64,000 nucleotides of DNA from Daejeonella sp. JGW-45 (GTDB lineage: Bacteria > Bacteroidota > Bacteroidia > Sphingobacteriales > Sphingobacteriaceae), in NCBI RefSeq assembly GCF_029360805.1, contig NZ_JARKNC010000003.1, positions 248,001 through 312,000 of the forward strand. The letters are read 5' to 3'. Below are positions 1 to 8,554 of the stretch, piece after piece; positions within the stretch are counted from its first letter, which is position 1; the number at the start of each line of letters is the position of its first letter. Under the pieces are notes generated by a model. That model saw nothing but the letters and a program-made list of their open reading frames with translations. It was not told the DNA's origin and did not search any database. A program made the translations under genes and the position numbers.

Positions 1-2
1 CG

Positions 3-290
3 ACCGTATCGGGTGGCGGAACTCCGGGAACCGGAGGTAACGGTAACATTATATTTTATACTAAATCCGATCTTGGCTGCGGCAGTATTAAGGTGACGAT
101 CAATGGTCAAACCGGCACTATAAATCAATACTTCAGCAGCGGGGCTCCGGCATGCGGGAATAATGGCGGAGCGAACTTTAGTCTCCCGGCCGGAAATTAT
201 ACCTTTACAGCAGAATGTACCAATTATAAATGGACGTCCACACCGGTTACCATTACCGCCGGCCAGTGTTTCAAAATGGAACTTAAGTAA
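3..290 (+). CDS. C-terminal fragment of an unknown protein
   Basis: An open frame enters from before the window and ends at TAA 288-290. The visible 95 residues begin with a Gly/Thr/Pro-rich linker and continue as a compact domain with four cysteines and many aromatic and Thr residues. It looks like a secreted or surface beta-rich domain with disulfides. The first in-frame GTG (93) is internal, because the frame stays open to the window edge. A strong hairpin terminator follows. No family is recognised. Confidence 0.7.
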   Translation, partial: TVSGGGTPGTGGNGNIIFYTKSDLGCGSIKVTINGQTGTINQYFSSGAPACGNNGGANFSLPAGNYTFTAECTNYKWTSTPVTITAGQCFKMELK

Positions 291-314
291 TTCGGAGAAT
301 TTTAACTTAAAGAA

Positions 315-349
315 GGTGACGATTTGAATAGAAGTCGTCACCCTTTTTT
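315..349 (+). terminator. Rho-independent terminator of the first gene
   Basis: The arms GGTGACGA (315-322) and TCGTCACC (335-342) are perfect complements. They are followed by C and a run of six T (344-349), 24 bases after the stop codon. The rest of the gap to 503 shows no further gene or clear signal. Confidence 0.85.
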
Positions 350-503
350 ATTTCAAATAGGTTTCATTTGTACCTTCTTCGTTTTTTCTTCGTCTCCAAC
401 CCCATTTTAACTACCGTCAGGGCAATAATAGACGAAGTAGGTACGAACGAGAACACTAGAAGGTGGTTTGCTTGTGCCTGGCTGATAAAATTTGGATGCA
501 AAG

Positions 504-1088
504 CTAATTCGTAGAGTCACCACGAAAAGCACGCGAAGGCACCAGTCTGTAGTCTGCGTCACTGATACCTTTTACTCCCCGCGGCTTTTTCCTTGTTATA
601 ACCGTATCTGCCGGCCTGGGTAGCGCCAGCGGTTGTTCTGTTACTTTCTGCACAGGTTCATTCTTTAGAGTTTTATGAGCTGGAAGTTGTTCAGGTTCTC
701 TTATTTCAGAAGTAATTTTTTCGGAAACAACGACTGGCTTGCTAGCGTTAACTTTGATTGGAGGTGTTGTATGATCTGGAGTCGTCTCCTTATTTTTTAA
801 AGGCTGTTCGTGCCGGATTACCGGCGGTTCGTGTTCTAGATCTTTTTCCCTTTCTGGGTTCTGTTTTGAAATAAATATATAGATAATAATCGCTATAAAA
901 AGTGTCAACAGGCCCCCGCCTATCCACCAGTTGGAATTATTTAAACCACCCGAACCCGATGAATTATTTGGCATCTCTATGTTTAACTGGTGTTCAATAG
1001 TGGCCCAGATAGCATCCGCCTGATCAGGCACAGGCAGTTCCTGCAGTTTTTGAGCGATCAATTGTTCGTATGTGGTTGGTTGACTCAT
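504..1088 (-). CDS. Putative membrane anti-sigma partner of the adjacent ECF factor
   Basis: This 194-residue protein has one transmembrane segment at about residues 54-74 (WWIGGG then Leu/Ile-rich). The N-terminal 50 residues are predicted cytoplasmic, and the long Pro/Lys/Glu-rich tail periplasmic. I chose the start at 1088 because ATG overlaps the TGA of the sigma gene as ATGA, the usual sign of translational coupling; a longer frame to 1148 would lie inside the sigma gene. Position and topology fit an anti-sigma factor, but no zinc motif or FecR domain is visible, so the role is inferred. An undescribed membrane protein is the alternative. Confidence 0.7.
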   Translation of the reverse strand: MSQPTTYEQLIAQKLQELPVPDQADAIWATIEHQLNIEMPNNSSGSGGLNNSNWWIGGGLLTLFIAIIIYIFISKQNPEREKDLEHEPPVIRHEQPLKNKETTPDHTTPPIKVNASKPVVVSEKITSEIREPEQLPAHKTLKNEPVQKVTEQPLALPRPADTVITRKKPRGVKGISDADYRLVPSRAFRGDSTN

Positions 1089-1633
1089 ACCGAGTTTAAG
1101 TATTCTATTTTTTGTTGCAATGCTTTTCGGGCTTCGCTCAAGTGCCATTTACTGGTTCCTTCGCTTATGCCCAGGGCTTCCGCAATCTCTTTATGCTTAT
1201 AACCCTCTACCGCGTACAAAACAAACACGGCATGAGTGGCGGGGGGAAGTTTCTGGATCATGGTCATTATTTCACTTGCATTTAAACGATCCAGGGCGGC
1301 ATTATCAATAGCAGGTTCGGCAACGGTCTCAATCTCCAGATTATCTATAAACCGGTTTCTTGACTTAATATGATCAAGGCCTTCATTGATAACGATCCGC
1401 TTTACCCAGGAATAGATGGTCCCTTTACTTTCATCGAACGTATGGATATGTTTAAATATGCGTACAAAAGCATGACTTAGAATATCCGCGGCATCAAGCT
1501 CATCTCTTGAATAACGCATAGCAGCAGACATAGCAAATTTGTAGAGCATGCGGTAAAGCACTTCCTGGGCTCTCCGGTCGTTACTCCGGCAGCCTTCTAA
1601 GATCAGCTTTATTTCTGCTTCCTGTTTGGTCAC
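1085..1633 (-). CDS. ECF-type RNA polymerase sigma-70 factor
   Basis: At 182 residues this is typical ECF size. Region 2 covers roughly residues 20-90, with the DAADILSHAFVRIF and SWVKRIVINEGLDH segments for core binding and -10 recognition. Region 4 covers about 118-175, with a helix-turn-helix around HKEIAEALGISEGTSKWHLS that reads the -35 element. A linker rich in Glu, Ala and Asn joins them. It directs polymerase to a small regulon, probably for envelope or nutrient response. The next gene overlaps it by 4 bases and encodes a single-span membrane protein, the expected anti-sigma arrangement. Confidence 0.93.
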   Translation of the reverse strand: MTKQEAEIKLILEGCRSNDRRAQEVLYRMLYKFAMSAAMRYSRDELDAADILSHAFVRIFKHIHTFDESKGTIYSWVKRIVINEGLDHIKSRNRFIDNLEIETVAEPAIDNAALDRLNASEIMTMIQKLPPATHAVFVLYAVEGYKHKEIAEALGISEGTSKWHLSEARKALQQKIEYLNSV

Positions 1634-1662
1634 TATTTCAACGCTATGATAGTTCCGTGTCT

Positions 1663-2508
1663 TTAATCTACAGCACCTGCTGATCCAAGTCTGCGGAGAA
1701 GAATTGCCGAGGATATGGAGGCCAGTATCAACCTGGTCTCTTTATCCAGATCGTTATATATCCATACACTATTGTCGTATACATCGATAATGCCCACAAC
1801 ACCGTCATCAATCCGTAGCTCATAACCCGCAGGCATTTGAACGGGCATATTTACCTGCCTGCCTTTTGGAGTAGTCATTTTTTTGGCACGTACGGTTCTA
1901 ATAATAATCGTTTCGTCCCCGTTAGTGGCGTAGCCTTCCTCCTCGGCGTACGGCAGGTCCAGGAAACGCTTTGCCGTATCTCTTTTTGCATCGTAATTCG
2001 TATAAAGCACCACCTGCCACGGCTCATCATAACCGTCGATCAGCGGCAAAACAGCCGCAGAGAAAGAATACTTGTAACTCTTCGTCTGGGAGAAGTCGCC
2101 TAACCATTTAATATGAGTTTTGATCTCCCGTTCCGCCATATCTTTGCTTTCGATACAGAATATCTTAGACTCCAGTCCATCTCCATATAAACTATATTGA
2201 TATTTGGTATTCGAGCTTGTCCTTTTATTGATATTGTCCAGGTTAAAAACCTTTAACAGGTTTTTTTCCGTATTAAACTCCCAAACAGGACCGCTCTTTT
2301 CACGGGTAATTACCCAGTCATTTTTAATTTTTGAAGTGCTGTAGCCCCCGAATGTAAGAGTCTGATTAACGGTAAACCCGTTTATTCCCTTAACATTCAT
2401 CTCTGTAGCCTGTCTGGCAAACTGTTCCGGGATCCCCAATTTAACAGTAGTACACGCTGTAAAAATGAAAACAGGTGTGAGAAGGATAGTATATATTTTA
2501 AATTTCAT
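1663..2508 (-). CDS. Hypothetical lipoprotein
   Basis: The 281-residue protein starts with a lipoprotein signal (MKFKIYTILL then a lipobox ending FTAC at about residue 18). I placed the start at 2508 for that reason, although the frame stays open to 2694. The mature part is rich in beta-forming segments and holds a KGRQVNMPVQMPAGYELRI stretch. No catalytic motif or family is recognised. The tail IYNDLDKETRLILASISSAILLRR is helical. The upstream gene on the same strand is also a lipoprotein, 175 bases away, so the two may be related in function or transcription. Confidence 0.65.
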   Translation of the reverse strand: MKFKIYTILLTPVFIFTACTTVKLGIPEQFARQATEMNVKGINGFTVNQTLTFGGYSTSKIKNDWVITREKSGPVWEFNTEKNLLKVFNLDNINKRTSSNTKYQYSLYGDGLESKIFCIESKDMAEREIKTHIKWLGDFSQTKSYKYSFSAAVLPLIDGYDEPWQVVLYTNYDAKRDTAKRFLDLPYAEEEGYATNGDETIIIRTVRAKKMTTPKGRQVNMPVQMPAGYELRIDDGVVGIIDVYDNSVWIYNDLDKETRLILASISSAILLRRLGSAGAVD

Positions 2509-2683
2509 TTGAATAGTGGTCTTAACAGCCATGGAAGTCTGCCCCGCCAGGTAGGCTGGAACAGTCCCGCATGAGTTGATATTTCTTTGCCGGCTCATTA
2601 TTTCGGCGATAAATATCCTTATTTTAATGTATGTTATCAATTTGTCACTATTTACTGCAATACTCTCCAATAAAGCCCTGTCT

Positions 2684-3628
2684 TTAATAGACAAAAGCTG
2701 CCTCCAGTCCGGGTAGCGGTTTATTGTAGGTGAAAGACGTTAGTTTACGGGTAGGATAACCATGCACATCATACGAATACGAGTAGTGTTCAACAGGACT
2801 AGCGTTGTTCAGGATCTCCTTTTTACCGAGGTTATTTACAAAAAAGCTTAAGGGCTGCAGGATATAGTCGAAGCTCACAGAATTCTTCGGATACTTTTTT
2901 GAATCAAAATTAGAGAATTGTAATTCGGTAGAGCGTACAAACGTTTTGCTGCTTTCCACATACCAGTAGTAACTATAGTGTACCAGATTACCTGCGACAT
3001 CGTAAGTAAAATTGGTTTTAGATCGTGGTGTAACCGCACCGTCCAGGGTAACATTGAACTCGGTATAGTCACTCAGCTGATTTTTTGCATTAAACTGAAA
3101 TTGATACTTCCTAAGCGGTCTGTTCAGCTTATCAAAGCTTAACGCCTCGCTCCATACTGCGCCGCTGTACGTATATTCTGTCCGGATTCCGTCTTTACTC
3201 GTCACGCTGATTATTCTACCGTCAGTACCATATGCATAAGTATATTCCTCTCGCCGGACCATATCTGTCCCCTGTACGCTATTATATTGACTGATATATT
3301 TTAAAAGGTCGCCCTGTGTATTGTATTCAAATTCCTTGTAATCCAGGGGAGTCCATTTTATTTTTCTAAGCACACCAGGAACAGATGGTACCGATGGATC
3401 TGAAGCATCCTCTTCGGCCCGAGGTACAGGATTACCTGGAATTGGAGATGTAGGGCTATCAGGCCCTGCAGGCATGGTATCTATTGGAACAGGCGAATCC
3501 GGAAAGGGTTGTTGTGACGTTGGATTATTTTCCAATGGAATTGGAAGTTCGGTTTCTTCACATCCTGACATTAAAAGAGATACTACTGAAATTGCGATAA
3601 AGCTTAAGGTTTTAGATAAATTGCTCAT
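2684..3628 (-). CDS. Lipoprotein with YD-like beta repeats
   Basis: The 314-residue protein has a lipoprotein signal (SVVSLLMSGC, Cys near residue 23), then a Pro/Ser/Asp-rich linker to about residue 85. The remainder repeats short motifs such as TYAYGTDGRIISV, FTYDVAGNLVHYSYYW and YSYDVHGYPTRKL. These match the YxxDxxGN pattern of YD/RHS-type beta hairpins, a fold used in surface-exposed shells. It is far shorter than RHS toxins and has no toxin tip, so a stand-alone cell-surface lipoprotein is more likely. The specific role is unknown. Confidence 0.75.
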   Translation of the reverse strand: MSNLSKTLSFIAISVVSLLMSGCEETELPIPLENNPTSQQPFPDSPVPIDTMPAGPDSPTSPIPGNPVPRAEEDASDPSVPSVPGVLRKIKWTPLDYKEFEYNTQGDLLKYISQYNSVQGTDMVRREEYTYAYGTDGRIISVTSKDGIRTEYTYSGAVWSEALSFDKLNRPLRKYQFQFNAKNQLSDYTEFNVTLDGAVTPRSKTNFTYDVAGNLVHYSYYWYVESSKTFVRSTELQFSNFDSKKYPKNSVSFDYILQPLSFFVNNLGKKEILNNASPVEHYSYSYDVHGYPTRKLTSFTYNKPLPGLEAAFVY

Positions 3629-3733
3629 ATTTTTCTTGTGTTATTTACTGCAATACCCCAGGCCGCGAAAGAATGGTTGGGTAGAAGTGAAAAAAAATAT
3701 GAACGGGAGTCTATCGTCCTATAAGCGATCGGG

Positions 3734-5227
3734 TTACTTTCCGATACAGAACTTACTAAAGATCGTTTCCAGCAGGTCATCGGTAGTTACCTGACCGGTA
3801 ATTTCACCCAGGTAATGCAGGGCCTGTTTTATATCCATCGCCAGAAAATCAGATGTCACCGGGTTATCTATATTTTCAAGCACGCGGTTTAAAGAAGCTT
3901 CGGTTTTTTGGAGGGCTTCAAGATGGCGGATATTAGAAACGAGTACATCGTCAGTATTGATGGCGTGAAGGTTGACAATGCGGAGGATATTTTCTTTCAG
4001 TGAGTCGATGCCTTCGTTGTTTTTTGCCGATATGAAAAGAGGAGTTGAAAGTTGAAAGTTGAAAGTTGAAAGGGGTATATCGGATTCATTCAAATCTGAT
4101 GGCAAAAATTGACTGCGGGGCTTAGCCACTTCATCCGGCTCGCCTCCTGATACCTGATACCTGATACCTGATACCTTTTCCACAAATTCCGGTGCCGCCA
4201 AATCGTTCTTATTAACCACTGTTAAAAACGGTATTCCGAGGCCTCTTAAGTACTCAACCTGGCTCCCGATCTCGCTAACATCCTGCTGGGGGTCTACCAG
4301 ATAGATTATCAGTTTCGCCTGTCCTATCTTTTCGTGGGTGCGCTCCACTCCTTTGGCTTCGATAATATCCACCGTTTCGCGGATGCCGGCCGTATCGATG
4401 AACCGGAAATTAATGCCTCCAATCATCATTTCATCCTCTACCGTATCACGGGTGGTGCCTGCAATTTCGGAAACAATTGCCCTCTCCTCATTTAACAGTG
4501 CGTTTAAAAGTGTCGATTTACCTACGTTAGGCTTGCCTGCTATAACCACCGGAACGCCATTTTTCATAACATTTCCCTGCTCAAACGATTGAATAAGGCG
4601 ATGCAGGATCCTGTCGATCTGATATATTAAACCCTTAAGATCCTCACGGTTGGCAAATTCTACATCCTCCTCGCCGAAATCAAGCTCAAGCTCTATCATC
4701 GATGCAAAATGGATCAACTGGTCACGGAGATGCTGGAGCTCATGGGAAAACCCACCTCTCATCTGCTGCATAGCAACTTGATGGGATGCTTGTGAGTTAG
4801 AGGCGATAAGGTCGGCCACAGCCTCTGCCTGCGACAGGTCAAGCTGACCGTTGAGAAATGCCCTTAGGGTAAACTCCCCCGGGCTTGCAGGCCGGGCTCC
4901 TTTTCGAATAAGAAGTTTGATGATGCTTTCAATAATATATGCCGAGCCATGTGTGGATATCTCGATAACGTTTTCCCTGGTATACGATTTGGGGCCGATG
5001 AAAAGTGAAACCAGAACCTCGTCGAGCACCAGATCGCCATCCTTTATGGTTCCGAAATGAAGGGTATGTGTTTTCTGAATGCTCAGATCTTTACCGGAAA
5101 ATACCTCATTCACTATGGCTATAGCTTCCGGGCCCGATAAACGTATCACGCCTATGGCTCCTATTCCAGAAGGGGTGGCAAGCGCGATGATGGTATCGGA
5201 ACTGTGGATAGGTGTGGCAGCTGACAT
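3734..5227 (-). CDS. mnmE: tRNA uridine-5-carboxymethylaminomethyl modification GTPase MnmE
   Basis: MnmE with MnmG modifies the wobble uridine of several tRNAs in the cytoplasm. The order is classical: an N-terminal tetrahydrofolate-binding domain (about 1-125), a helical domain, then an embedded GTPase with G1 GKPNVGKS (231-238), G3 DTAG (278-281), G4 NKND (339-342) and G5 SAK (400-402). The C-terminus is the diagnostic CIGK (494-497). At 497 residues it is about 40 longer than usual. The extra residues (about 354-397) lie between G4 and G5 and are encoded partly by two tandem heptamer tracts. All GTPase motifs survive, so the gene is probably functional. Confidence 0.97.
   Translation of the reverse strand: MSAATPIHSSDTIIALATPSGIGAIGVIRLSGPEAIAIVNEVFSGKDLSIQKTHTLHFGTIKDGDLVLDEVLVSLFIGPKSYTRENVIEISTHGSAYIIESIIKLLIRKGARPASPGEFTLRAFLNGQLDLSQAEAVADLIASNSQASHQVAMQQMRGGFSHELQHLRDQLIHFASMIELELDFGEEDVEFANREDLKGLIYQIDRILHRLIQSFEQGNVMKNGVPVVIAGKPNVGKSTLLNALLNEERAIVSEIAGTTRDTVEDEMMIGGINFRFIDTAGIRETVDIIEAKGVERTHEKIGQAKLIIYLVDPQQDVSEIGSQVEYLRGLGIPFLTVVNKNDLAAPEFVEKVSGIRYQVSGGEPDEVAKPRSQFLPSDLNESDIPLSTFNFQLSTPLFISAKNNEGIDSLKENILRIVNLHAINTDDVLVSNIRHLEALQKTEASLNRVLENIDNPVTSDFLAMDIKQALHYLGEITGQVTTDDLLETIFSKFCIGK
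4044..4071. repeat. Tandem heptamer GTTGAAA x4 inside mnmE
   Basis: Four exact, adjacent copies of GTTGAAA lie in the coding sequence. On the coding strand they read as STFNFQLST-type residues near MnmE position 390. Seven is not a multiple of three, so the copies are read in successive frames. The same TGAAAGT/GTTGAAA word recurs in the intergenic tract at 9.84-9.97 kb. Confidence 0.95.
4146..4175. repeat. Tandem heptamer CCTGATA x4 inside mnmE
   Basis: Four exact copies of CCTGATA plus two further bases occur, giving GGTATCA units on the coding strand and the residues GIRYQVSGG. This tract and the one at 4044-4071 bracket a roughly 70-base segment. Together they make up the extra loop in the GTPase domain. 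Confidence 0.95.
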
Positions 5228-5309
5228 GGCAATAGGTTATTGCGCAAATATCGTGATTTTTATATTCTGTTTCGGGACCGCCAGGACCTTAAGGTTCATA
5301 TTGCGACAG

Positions 5310-6551
5310 CTACTCCAGGAGCAGTGTCTCATCTTCGTCATCAGTCAGGCTCAGAGAAATGGTATCCGCACCAGCAATGCCCTCAATAGACCCTTTAATA
5401 CCAGAGGCATTTATAAGAACCTTATCCAGCTGCTTTTCTCTCATCTTCCACATCTTTTCCATAGCATCCCGCTCTTTATGGATGGAGAGCCGCATACTCA
5501 TATACCCTTCGCGGATTGCTTTCCATTGTTCTGAGAACTCCGTTCCGGTAAGATAATCGTAGAGCATATGCATTTTATCCCCTTTATTTTCTTGCGACCT
5601 GGAAGCATTTGACAGCTTAATTATCCCATCACGCAATACATACGCTACAGCCTTAACTTCCTCAAAAGAACATATCCATACCCCGTCTTTTTCACCAAAG
5701 CAATCCATACCCTTAGGATAACATTGGGTAACGATCACTGCTACATCCACTCCTGCTCCCCGCATATCTTTTTTAAGCTTATCTATCCAGTCATTACCGA
5801 AATCCTTGGTGCGTTTGCTCTCATAAATGATCCTGCCGCAGTCCTGTCCAAATTTATTCCTTACAGTTTGTACGCAGTCGGCCCCTCTTACCCCCTTGCC
5901 TACCTCTCCGATCTCATCAAAAGGGAATGTATTCCGCAACAGTTCTTCCAGGATTAACTCCTGGACTTCTCCCTGGAGCTGCATCGAGCCCTGCTCGGCC
6001 TTCCGACGCATTTCTTCGACTAACTTTTTCTGATCTTCGAGCTGCTTCTCAAACTCTTTGATCCTGAGCTGATGTTCGGTTTCTTTGACCTGGTTCTTCT
6101 CAATCTCCTGTTTTTTGATCTGTTCGGCAATGATAAGCCGTTCTTCCTGCAGCTTTCGCTGGAAGCTTATCTCGATCTCAACTTCCTTATTTTTCAGTTC
6201 CTGCTCTTTTTGAAGGAATGCAAGCTCCTTTTCCCGGGCCAGCTTCAATTTTTCCTCATTGTCTCTATTAGAGTTCTGCAATAACAACAATTGATTCTCG
6301 AAATCTGCGGCAAGGCTTTTTCTTAAGCCTTCCTCCAGGTTTTTTCTTTCAACAGCTAATTGCTGCTCATATTTCAACGCTATTTCCTTCTGCTGGGCTC
6401 TCAGTTCCTCCTCCTTTTTCTGGAACTCCTCATCCTTCTTCTTTTGCCAGAGTTTCATTTTATCCCTCAACTCCTGCTCGTACTCTTTTCCAATTGCCTC
6501 TTCCAGGGGAAATGAGTGATTACATGACGGACATTTAACTTCTGTTGACAT
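5310..6551 (-). CDS. DUF2130 domain protein with zinc-ribbon-like N-terminus and long coiled coil
   Basis: The 413-residue cytoplasmic protein opens with a CPSC knuckle (Cys7, Cys10). A long Glu/Lys/Gln-rich coiled coil follows (about 20-200, with repeats of EEELR and KELAFLQKEQELKNKE types). A globular domain at roughly 205-360 carries DEIGEVGKGVRGADCVQTV and IIYESKRTKDFGNDWIDKLKKDM, typical of DUF2130 (COG4487). This domain resembles nuclease-like folds (E-x-K within YESKRTKDF), but no activity is established. It stands alone, divergent from the methyltransferase gene across a short region with a palindrome. Confidence 0.88.
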   Translation of the reverse strand: MSTEVKCPSCNHSFPLEEAIGKEYEQELRDKMKLWQKKKDEEFQKKEEELRAQQKEIALKYEQQLAVERKNLEEGLRKSLAADFENQLLLLQNSNRDNEEKLKLAREKELAFLQKEQELKNKEVEIEISFQRKLQEERLIIAEQIKKQEIEKNQVKETEHQLRIKEFEKQLEDQKKLVEEMRRKAEQGSMQLQGEVQELILEELLRNTFPFDEIGEVGKGVRGADCVQTVRNKFGQDCGRIIYESKRTKDFGNDWIDKLKKDMRGAGVDVAVIVTQCYPKGMDCFGEKDGVWICSFEEVKAVAYVLRDGIIKLSNASRSQENKGDKMHMLYDYLTGTEFSEQWKAIREGYMSMRLSIHKERDAMEKMWKMREKQLDKVLINASGIKGSIEGIAGADTISLSLTDDEDETLLLE

Positions 6552-6605
6552 AGCTGAAAATTTGTTAAAAATAAGGATTCGTTACCTGTTTACAATCATC
6601 AGGCA

Positions 6606-6628
6606 ATTTACTAATAAAATTAGTAAAT
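6606..6628. promoter_or_regulatory. Perfect 10-bp-arm palindrome between divergent genes
   Basis: The arms ATTTACTAAT (6606-6615) and ATTAGTAAAT (6619-6628) are exact complements around three A. It lies 55 bases before the DUF2130 start and 44 bases before the methyltransferase start. It has no T-run on either side, so an operator for a dimeric regulator is more likely than a terminator. Confidence 0.5.
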
Positions 6629-6672
6629 ATCTGCCCCGGCCGAATATATATTCATTTGCCTAATTTTACCTT

Positions 6673-7362
6673 ATGGATGTGTTTGGAAAGGCCCTCACAG
6701 ATTACTACGAATTCGGGCAATCAGATAAATTGTGGCTGCATAACAATTACGGGAAACCTGAGGATATGCCGGTTGAAGTATTTTTCAGGTCAGGAAACGA
6801 CATCCCTGAGCTTGAAGAATATGCCCTGGCTCTTTGCCGGGGAAAAATACTTGATATCGGTGCAGGAGTGGGCGTCCATTCCCTGATCCTCCAGTCAAAG
6901 GGTTTTGATGTTACTGCCCTGGAGATATCTGGCTCGGCAGCCGGAATAATGAGCGGCCGCGGTGTAAAGAGTGTTATTAATATGGATATCGCTTCGTATA
7001 CAAATGCTGCCTACGACACGCTGCTGCTCCTGATGAATGGAATTGGTCTCGCTGGAGATATGGAAGGTTTGAATGCATTGCTTCCGCATCTCAAAAACCT
7101 GCTTAAGGAAAATGGGCAGATAATCCTTGATTCCTCAGACATCGCCTATTTGTATAATGCACGAAATCTTCCCAGGAAAAACTATTATGGTGAAATTTCA
7201 TACCGGTACGAGTACCAGGGCAATCAGGGCGAATGGTTTAAGTGGCTATATATTGATTTTAATAAGTTGTCTGAAATAGCTGCAGTCCACGGCATGTTGT
7301 GCCAGCTGTTAATTGAGGATGGTATGGATCAATACCTCGCCAGGCTTACCAAAATCAGGTAA
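6673..7362 (+). CDS. Class I SAM-dependent methyltransferase
   Basis: The 229-residue protein carries the SAM-binding glycine motif DIGAGVGVHS at 61-70, with the acidic strand-2 residue in VTALEIS about 20 residues later. A later strand (TLLLLMNGIGLAG) takes the place of motif IV. The fold is Rossmann-like, residues 55-165. The substrate cannot be told from the sequence. The 3' end overlaps the convergent epimerase gene by eight bases. No RNA-binding or lipid-specific domain is attached. Confidence 0.88.
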   Translation: MDVFGKALTDYYEFGQSDKLWLHNNYGKPEDMPVEVFFRSGNDIPELEEYALALCRGKILDIGAGVGVHSLILQSKGFDVTALEISGSAAGIMSGRGVKSVINMDIASYTNAAYDTLLLLMNGIGLAGDMEGLNALLPHLKNLLKENGQIILDSSDIAYLYNARNLPRKNYYGEISYRYEYQGNQGEWFKWLYIDFNKLSEIAAVHGMLCQLLIEDGMDQYLARLTKIR

Positions 7363-8224
7363 TTCCTATAGTGTAGTCGACTTCAAAAACATGACCGTGC
7401 TCGAGTTTGCGGAGCCCCTCTTTATTCCTGAAATCTCCCGGACCGCCAACACTGTCTCCGTATCCCAACCAGGGTTCAATGCACACAAAGTCAGCGCCCG
7501 GAGGAGCCCATATGCCAAGTGACTCAAAATGAGGAAAGGAGACGGAAATAAAATTGGGGGTCTTATGATTTTTTATGAGCACTTCTCTTGAGGCCAAACT
7601 TTTGAAAACCAAGGCACCGGCAGAAAACAGATCTTTATTAAGATCGATCTTATTACCGTTCTGGGAAAGATTCTCTCTCTCGCCGTTAAAGTAGCCTTCG
7701 TCTGAAAACAAGTGCTTAATGAGTTGTTCTTCTACTTCAAACTCAATATAGTAATCGTCGTATTTCTCTCCCTTAAAGAATGGTATATTAAACGCCGGAT
7801 GAGCACCAACAGAAAAGTAAATAGCATTTTCATCCTCGTTGATCACCTTATAGCTTACCCGCAGCTCAGAATCAAACAGATCATACAGCACCTGGAAGGT
7901 AAATTTAAAGGGATAAACCTGGTGAGTGGTTGCAGAGTGGCTCAAAGAGAATTTCGCATGTGCATCGGAACAGTCCTGAATGATAAATTCTGATGTTCTT
8001 GCAAAACCATGCCTTTCCATAGGGTACGTACGGCCGTCAACCTGGATCACGTCATTAAAACACCCTCCAACCACGGGAAATAAGTTGGGCGCATGATAGC
8101 CCCAAACAGCGGGATCAGCCTGCCAAAGGTGTTCCACTTTGTTGAGTTTATTAAAGATGGATGTAAGCTGCGCGCCGAGCGGACTTATTTCAACTCTTAA
8201 AAATTCGTTCTGAAGTGTTACCAT
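7355..8224 (-). CDS. Aldose 1-epimerase family protein (LacX-like mutarotase)
   Basis: At 289 residues it has the usual family length with no signal peptide, so it acts in the cytoplasm on the anomers of a hexose or hexose phosphate. The residues expected for catalysis are visible: His72 in MERHGFAR, His142 in VGAHPAFNIPF and the base Glu250 in CIEPWLGYGD. The overall sequence fits the LacX-like branch rather than galactose mutarotase GalM. It converges with the methyltransferase gene and has no sugar genes next to it. Confidence 0.92.
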   Translation of the reverse strand: MVTLQNEFLRVEISPLGAQLTSIFNKLNKVEHLWQADPAVWGYHAPNLFPVVGGCFNDVIQVDGRTYPMERHGFARTSEFIIQDCSDAHAKFSLSHSATTHQVYPFKFTFQVLYDLFDSELRVSYKVINEDENAIYFSVGAHPAFNIPFFKGEKYDDYYIEFEVEEQLIKHLFSDEGYFNGERENLSQNGNKIDLNKDLFSAGALVFKSLASREVLIKNHKTPNFISVSFPHFESLGIWAPPGADFVCIEPWLGYGDSVGGPGDFRNKEGLRKLEHGHVFEVDYTIGIT

Positions 8225-8340
8225 AATAAATACTGATGCCTTTAAAATAACAAATTCAACTGGTTTGTTTTAATAAATGTTAGACCATACGATGACAGGA
8301 ACAGAATTGGGTTTTCGTAAATTTACAATAAAAATATAAG

Positions 8341-8400
8341 ATGAATTTCCATACACGCAAACAGGTCAAACCTGGCGGTAGGCAGAGATCTACCCAATGA
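8341..8400 (+). pseudogene. Possible remnant of an acyl-CoA thioesterase start
   Basis: A 19-codon frame begins MNFHTRK-VKP and stops at TGA. From memory, that opening resembles the N-terminus of hotdog acyl-CoA thioesterases in this phylum. After about ten residues the sequence turns into GC-rich repeat-like DNA. This could be a gene head left after deletion or insertion, but ten residues are weak evidence and chance is possible. Confidence 0.3.
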
Positions 8401-8534
8401 CTCGCGGCCACAGCCCCCATGTCTACCGGCTTGTTAAATTGCATAAATTTGGCTCACATTCGTAGCCGGGCATATGCTGCGCATGCCCATGAGGGGATCC
8501 CTGTCTGCGATAGGCAGGCCCGATCAAGTCGGGG
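8371..8534. repeat. GC-rich REP-like patch with small hairpins
   Basis: This patch differs in composition from the AT-rich leader before it. It holds several small inverted repeats: GGCAT/ATGCC around 8468-8488, CCTG-TCTGCGATA-CAGG around 8500-8518, and CCCGATCAAGTCGGGG at 8519-8534. The last resembles the CCCCGATTTAATCGGGG units at 51.9 and 52.1 kb. It lies just after the helicase stop codon and may also serve as its terminator, though no T-run follows. Confidence 0.45.
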
Positions 8535-8554
8535 AAGAGACGGGTGTCGGCAAA

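Noticed and set aside
3734-5227. mnmE as a pseudogene broken by repeats
   Set aside because: The frame is continuous and the G1, G3, G4, G5 and C-terminal CIGK motifs are all present.
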